From contig NW_023998564.1 in the NCBI RefSeq assembly GCF_014805625.2, positions 1,576,446 to 1,640,445 on the forward strand: a stretch of DNA of 64,000 nucleotides, given 5' to 3'. The translations under genes and the position numbers were made by a program. The stretch is from Glossina fuscipes (lineage: Eukaryota; Arthropoda; Insecta; Diptera; Glossinidae). Of this stretch, positions 59,411 through 64,000 are shown in pieces (positions within the stretch are counted from its first letter, which is position 1; each line of letters opens with the position of its first letter). The notes beneath the pieces are model-generated. The model had not been told where the DNA came from. It made no database searches and worked only from the letters and a program-made list of their open reading frames with translations.

Positions 59411-60681
59411 AAAATTTCCATCATCCAAATTTTTTTTTCTTTTTGTTATACAAATTACTCATCCTTCTGTACTACGAACGCGCCACCTTCTTAAGTAACA
59501 ATGCTTTATACTCCATAAAATTATTTATGCGAATGTTTTCAGTAGCTAAGATCAAAAATATTTCGTACTTTATTACCGAATGCAAAACAAACGTAAATTG
59601 TAGTCCATTTCTGCAAATAAACAACCAACCATACAAAAATACGAATTCATGCCGAGGAACAATTGTGTTTCGAAAACTTTTAGAAGCGTGAAGATTTGTT
59701 TAATGCAAGCCATAAATTAATTTCGTAAGTTCAGAGAAAAGTTATCTTTGCCATCTTTGTCTTGAAAAGAAACAAAACAAAGTCTCACTACATATTCGCT
59801 ACAAACAGAGAGCAACTAGCATATACACCACTAGCATATACGCCATAAGTTGCACAATGTATTATTACGTCAAGAAGAAAGTTCGTGATATCTTTTCACC
59901 GAAGTTAAAACACATTTTTCCTATACGGTTTGTATAAAAGAAATTTATCAAATAAAACATATGCTATTTTCACCAAAAAACTTACAAATTTTATGGATAA
60001 AATCTTTATAGCAACACTCCAGACCTTCCAAAATTTTGTGGAAGGGAAAATGAACTAAGATCCCTTTCGAATCATTAAAGCTGTGTATGGCAACTTGTCG
60101 CTGTCATAGATAACGACGCGTTTACCTCTATAATTACGAGCTTTACTCGTTATGATTATTGGCAAGATAGACCGAAAGAGTGGTCGAGTGTTCTAAACCT
60201 GACGCCGGATCCTTCTCCAATCTCACCAACATAAAGTGTTAACTTACGTGGTGTCAATATAATCTTCGACATAATTTATGCAGTGTCTTTGGATACTTTA
60301 CCATGGCTCCTTGTCAATCTTTTCAAAAATGCCTTGATTCAATATTATTACAGTAGCGATTGGCAGACGAAAACTCGATTCATTATCGGCTTATGTTGCA
60401 ACATCGAGGTTCTTTTTCACATCCTACCTGTGACAAATGTGAAAATTGGTGTTTTATTTGTCTATGGATTGTCATTTTTAACAAACGCTGTAGTATGATT
60501 TTACAAACTTAGTATTACCGCCAGCCTTACGCTACTCTAAAACCGACTTTTTTGATAAAATCCATGGACTTATTTCCTGATTAGATAGTCTTCAAAGTGC
60601 TGACCTGTTTTGTAAGATAGAATTACTTACTTCGAAATGTTACGGTATGTAATACACAGGAACGAAAATGCAACAAATAAA
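59411..60681. other. Anonymous DNA, no gene seen
   Basis: A less AT-rich patch at about 60060-60500 has frames with SHPTCDKCENWC-like cysteine spacing, too little to name. A CTAGCATATAC duplication is at about 59816-59840. Confidence 0.45.
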
Positions 60682-61440
60682 AACAAGTAAAATATTATAT
60701 TCGATCGTGACCAAATCTTTTATACCCATCATCTTTATCCAAAAACCGTAAAGGAATTAAATTCTCATGCTCTATAATATGGAGTGGGCCTGGCGTTTCT
60801 ACTTTCAAGATAAAAGCTTCTGTCATATAGACGAGCCCTTTGAAAAGTTTAGGTTACTTTCAAATTCCTTTGCAAATACATTTTCGCTAACGGGAAAAAG
60901 TTTGCCATAGATACTACAAAGCACGGATAGACAGACGAATGAACGGACATGCTTTGGCGCGTTCCAAATTTGAAACTGGCTAAGACTTTATATGCTTTGT
61001 GGGTTTTTTGAAGCTGGGTTCTGCACGTTGAAAAAAATTAAATTTTGATAAACTATAATATTAGGTAGGCGTGGCCAATATTTCGATTTTTTTACGGGTG
61101 CTAAAGCATCGCCCACATACAACGTACGTTCAAGTTTTTGTAGATTTATCTGTGGTAGCTTATGGACAATCAGCAAAAAACCATATTGTTATTCCCTTTG
61201 AAAAAGAGAAGTGTTCTTAGAACCGTAGGCGTGTTCTTCGACTGATGAACGTAGTCGGGCAAACACAGAGACGGACACACAGATGGACAATTTAACACGC
61301 TTAAATCGACTGAAAATTTAATGTTGGTCAAAAATGTATAAACTTTGTAGGGTATCTGAAGGTTCTTTTTTTGGGTATTTGCCAACATTTTAACAACCTG
61401 AATATACCCCTCATGTTTCAGGGATGGGATAAAAAAATCA
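60682..61440 (-). repeat. Family I dispersed repeat, full minus-strand copy
   Basis: Begins AACAAGTAAAATATTATATTC with GATCGTGACC (degraded hairpin), continues through TTTATACCCATCATC, AGGTAGGCGTGGCC, GCATCGCCCACATACAACG, GACGGACACACAGATGGAC, TTAAATCGACTGAAAATTTAATG, and ends ATACCCCTCATG...GGGATGGGATAAAAA. About 0.76 kb. Head to head with the next copy. Confidence 0.8.
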
Positions 61441-61485
61441 TAAAAGAAAAAACACAGAATGTTTATCTACTTTTACCTTGACGTT

Positions 61486-62440
61486 ATTTTACCCTTCACC
61501 GAAGCATGAGGGATATGTCCTTTTTGTCAAATCGTGTGCAGCGTCCAGTAGAAAGCATCAGAGAACCCACAAAGTGTATATATTCTATTGATCAGAATCA
61601 AATTCTAAATCGATTTAAGCACGTTCGTCTGTGTAACGTGTGTTCTGCTGGCCGCAAAAATCAACCTATCGAATTCAAATTTGGCGGGAACAGTGAAAGT
61701 TCCTGCACGCTGGTTGGTATTGAAAATGGGCCAAATCGGTCAAAGGACACGCCCACAGCGTCACGTAAACTGGAAACAGCTCTCTTTTTCAAAGGGGATG
61801 AAAAATTGGGTTTTTGCTCATTACTCATACACCATAGTAAATAAATGTACAAAATTTTGAACGCATATTCTATGGGCGATACTGCAGTATTTATGCACGA
61901 AAATGGGAAAAATTGATTACGCCTATCCAATATTAGCGTATCAAAATTTAATTCTTTTTTCATTACGTTTACAAACCGCAGAAACAAGCTTCAAAAACCC
62001 TATAAAGCATGCAAATTCTTGGCCAGTTTCAACTCTTGAATGCATCTAAATAAGTCAGCCTGTTCGTCTGTCTATCTGTCTGCTTGCGTAACTTTGTAGC
62101 ATTTGTGGTAAACATTCTTCCGTTCGCAAAAATGAAGATATCACCTACAAACTTGCAAAACAATTTGCAAATGGCCCGAACTTTTCAAAGAACGCGCCTA
62201 CAATGCCCATACGTCTACGAAAAAAACAAAAACTTGCGGGGATTTTTACTTGTTACTCATAAAGTACAAGACGTAGACCATAAAAATTTTCACTTTTATG
62301 CTGAAAATAGAAGAAAATAGACCGCGCCCATCGAATGTTATAGAATATGAAAATTTAGTTCTTTGTTCTTTTTTTCGGACGACGATGATGGGTATAAAAT
62401 AGTCCTTTACGATTGTATATACTATATTCTTAGTTGTTAT
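61486..62440 (+). repeat. Family I dispersed repeat, full plus-strand copy
   Basis: TTTTACCCTTCACCGAAGCATG starts module one (AATCGATTTAAGCACG, TTCTGCTGGCCGCAAAAATC, GGTTGGTATTGAAAATGGGCC). The middle has CATTACTCATACACCATAG and GATTACGCCTATCCAATATTAGCG. Module two has GTTCGTCTGTCTATCTGTCTG, GTAAACATTCTTCCG, TTCGCAAAAATGAAGATATC. The end is GATGATGGGTATAAAATAG...ATTCTTAGTTG. At 0.95 kb it is the longest copy and the best reference for the family. Confidence 0.8.
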
Positions 62441-63639
62441 TCATAAAATTCGTGAAGTAACTTTTTAGTTGAAAACTGAACTTTAAAAAATTATTATAGG
62501 TTTGTGTATTTGTTTTGCGTACATACATATGTTATTGAGCAGTAGCTGCAGCAACAGCAGCAACGTTAGCTAATGGCACTTGGTTGTTAATAAAGCGTTT
62601 TGTTGTTATTTAAGTGCAAACAAAACGCCTACCTTACGTTTAAATAATAAAAAAACCCAGGCGAACAAGTAAAAACAACAAATGCAGAATGAGTAACAAA
62701 AGCGGCAAAGGCACCTAACGACCTAGTTTTATACACCAATAACTTCAATTTATCATCAGCCCGGACGCAAAGAGCTCTACAATGAAAACAAAAACAAAAA
62801 AAAACCCTTCATTATGTTCGGTTTAATGGTGATATTCGAAAGTTAAGAAGAAACCCAAACACCCAAACCCAACCTCCAGCTTGCATTCACTTGATTAAGG
62901 GTCTATCTCTCTTTATGTGTATTTTTTCATTCTTCAGGATATAACCGCAAAACAACATATTGTAAAAACACGAAAGAAAAAAAAAAAAGGAAAAAATGGA
63001 AAGCGTTTAAGCATATTGTGATGTATAAATAGAAAATGCTGCTGAAAATAAGTAGCGCCTTTTTTTTGCATGTTGATTGCGGGCAGCTATCAAAGAAAAA
63101 GTTTAGAGGAGATGTTTCTTTTCATTTGTAACATATAGTATTTCATTGCAGAGAGAACATAAAGCTTTTTACTTACCTTTAAGTCGAACGTGTAGTCCGA
63201 GCACCATCACAAGTCGCAAGAAATTGTTATCTGTGCGACTGGCAAAACTTTTTTATTGCTATGTAGTCAATCTATCCCGCGACCTGAAAGATCTATTGTA
63301 CTCTTGCGTGGGTTAACAATCTTATTTAAAAACGAAACTGACATCTGAGCATTCACTTACAACTATTCCTTCCACTCCTGTGTGGATCGATAAGGTATTT
63401 CTTACATCAAAACTGTTTTTGTTTATTTACTGTCCACATATTTTGTAAACAAATCTAAAAAGTATGGATTTAAAGGCTGCCAAATAACTTAGATCATCGC
63501 CGAATCTCGCATACCTGCTGCTACGTTTTCCGCATTCCAATCTCCTTTATTTGATACCCATATCGCTGGGATTATTAAGAAAAAATTAATCGCGGTGAAT
63601 GCCATCTTTTTTGTTTATGCCCCACTGCTCAATTCTGCT
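62441..63639. other. Anonymous DNA, no gene seen
   Basis: Contains a CAG/CAA run (opa-like, about 62543-62562), a hairpin at 62595-62628, A-rich runs near 62790 and 62975, and no recognisable gene. Confidence 0.5.
62595..62628. other. 10-bp-stem hairpin
   Basis: GCGTTTTGTT at 62595-62604 and its exact complement AACAAAACGC at 62619-62628 enclose a 14-base loop. No gene adjoins it. Confidence 0.6.
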
Positions 63640-63905
63640 CTGACCAATGTGGCCCATTTTCATTACAAACCTGCGTTCAGAAACTTCCAATGTCTCTTCC
63701 AAATTTGAAATCGATATTTTCATAGTTGCGACCAGGAGAGTGCCAACAACACCCACCGCACCAACACAGATCCACAGACGCGGCTAAATCAACTCAGAGT
63801 TCCACGAGAATCAAGAATATATATACTTTAAATGGCCTCTGAAGCTTCCTTTTGACTATTGCAAACATAATGATTGTAGCCCCTATCTTACAATCGTGGG
63901 TACTA
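63640..63905 (-). repeat. Family I dispersed repeat, partial minus-strand copy
   Basis: Reversed module one: TGGCCCATTTTCATTAC, TTCCAAATTTGAAATCGATATTTTC, GCGACCAGGAGAG, CGGCTAAATCAACTCAGAG, then AATATATATACTTTAAATGGCC. The second module and hairpin end are absent; the remaining bases to the window end look unrelated. Confidence 0.65.
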
Positions 63906-64000
63906 AAAAAGTTAAAAGGGTTAAAATATTCGCAAGAAAAATGAAGATTTCCCCATTTGCTTATAGTAGGCATTGGACCAAAATTCGTCAAAAATGCTGG

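Noticed and set aside
60060..60498. Cysteine pattern resembling a zinc knuckle (SHPTCDKCENWC)
   Set aside because: Spacing does not match CCHC, stops interrupt the frame and no other gag or pol motif is near.

Overview
This window looks like gene-poor nuclear DNA from a fly (Diptera, probably Brachycera/Schizophora; a tephritid-like genome is my best guess). The evidence is an AT-rich base composition, decayed mariner transposases, non-LTR retrotransposons with fly-type ORF1/ORF2, abundant dispersed repeats of the AACAAGTAA...TATACCC type, simple repeats, and no bacterial-type operons. A 100-base run of N (48656-48755) shows it is assembled scaffold. I find no intact host protein-coding gene, rRNA, canonical tRNA or CRISPR. 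The window is best read as intergenic or intronic DNA built from transposable elements.

The main elements are copies of one non-LTR retrotransposon family of the Jockey/CR1 group: copy A (4428-5917, +, 5'-truncated), copy C (about 8930-13287, -, near full length, old), copy B (about 49043-53409, -, near full length, young) and copy D (about 57433-58420, -, fragment). A piece of a second, related family lies at 24335-24860 (+). Copies B and C share the same layout: a 5' end near AGTYTGGCAACTCTG, ORF1 with a C4HC3 PHD-like finger and a C-terminal RRM-like domain, ORF2 with endonuclease and reverse transcriptase, and an AAAT-rich 3' tail. Copy B is damaged by one nonsense base change, one 30-bp in-frame deletion and one endonuclease deletion, but keeps the catalytic YADD box. 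The other copies have HADD, YAKD or CTDD.

DNA transposons are represented by one mariner family in three copies sharing the same 5' end (13484 +, 45793 -, 56206 +), another mariner relic (27960-28400 +), and a 256-bp TTAA-flanked inverted-repeat element (31360-31615). Two high-copy non-autonomous families, here called family I and family II, fill much of the rest. Both have an AACAAGTAA + hairpin + TATACCC/AATACCC terminus, and both occur in head-to-head pairs (60682-62440 and 38770-40148). A dimer of tRNA-like promoter units (34470-34690), a minisatellite split by copy B, other short tandem arrays and a decayed cysteine-rich exon-like segment (29220-29663, -) complete the picture.

Layout: 1-4.4 kb anonymous DNA plus a family II copy; 4.4-13.3 kb LINE copies A and C; 13.3-25 kb mariner fragment, minisatellites, family II, repeat III, LINE fragment; 25-48 kb mosaic of family I/II, mariner, TTAA element and SINE-like dimer; 48.6-53.5 kb gap, tandem repeats and LINE copy B; 53.5-64 kb family II, mariner, family I and LINE D nested or abutting one another.
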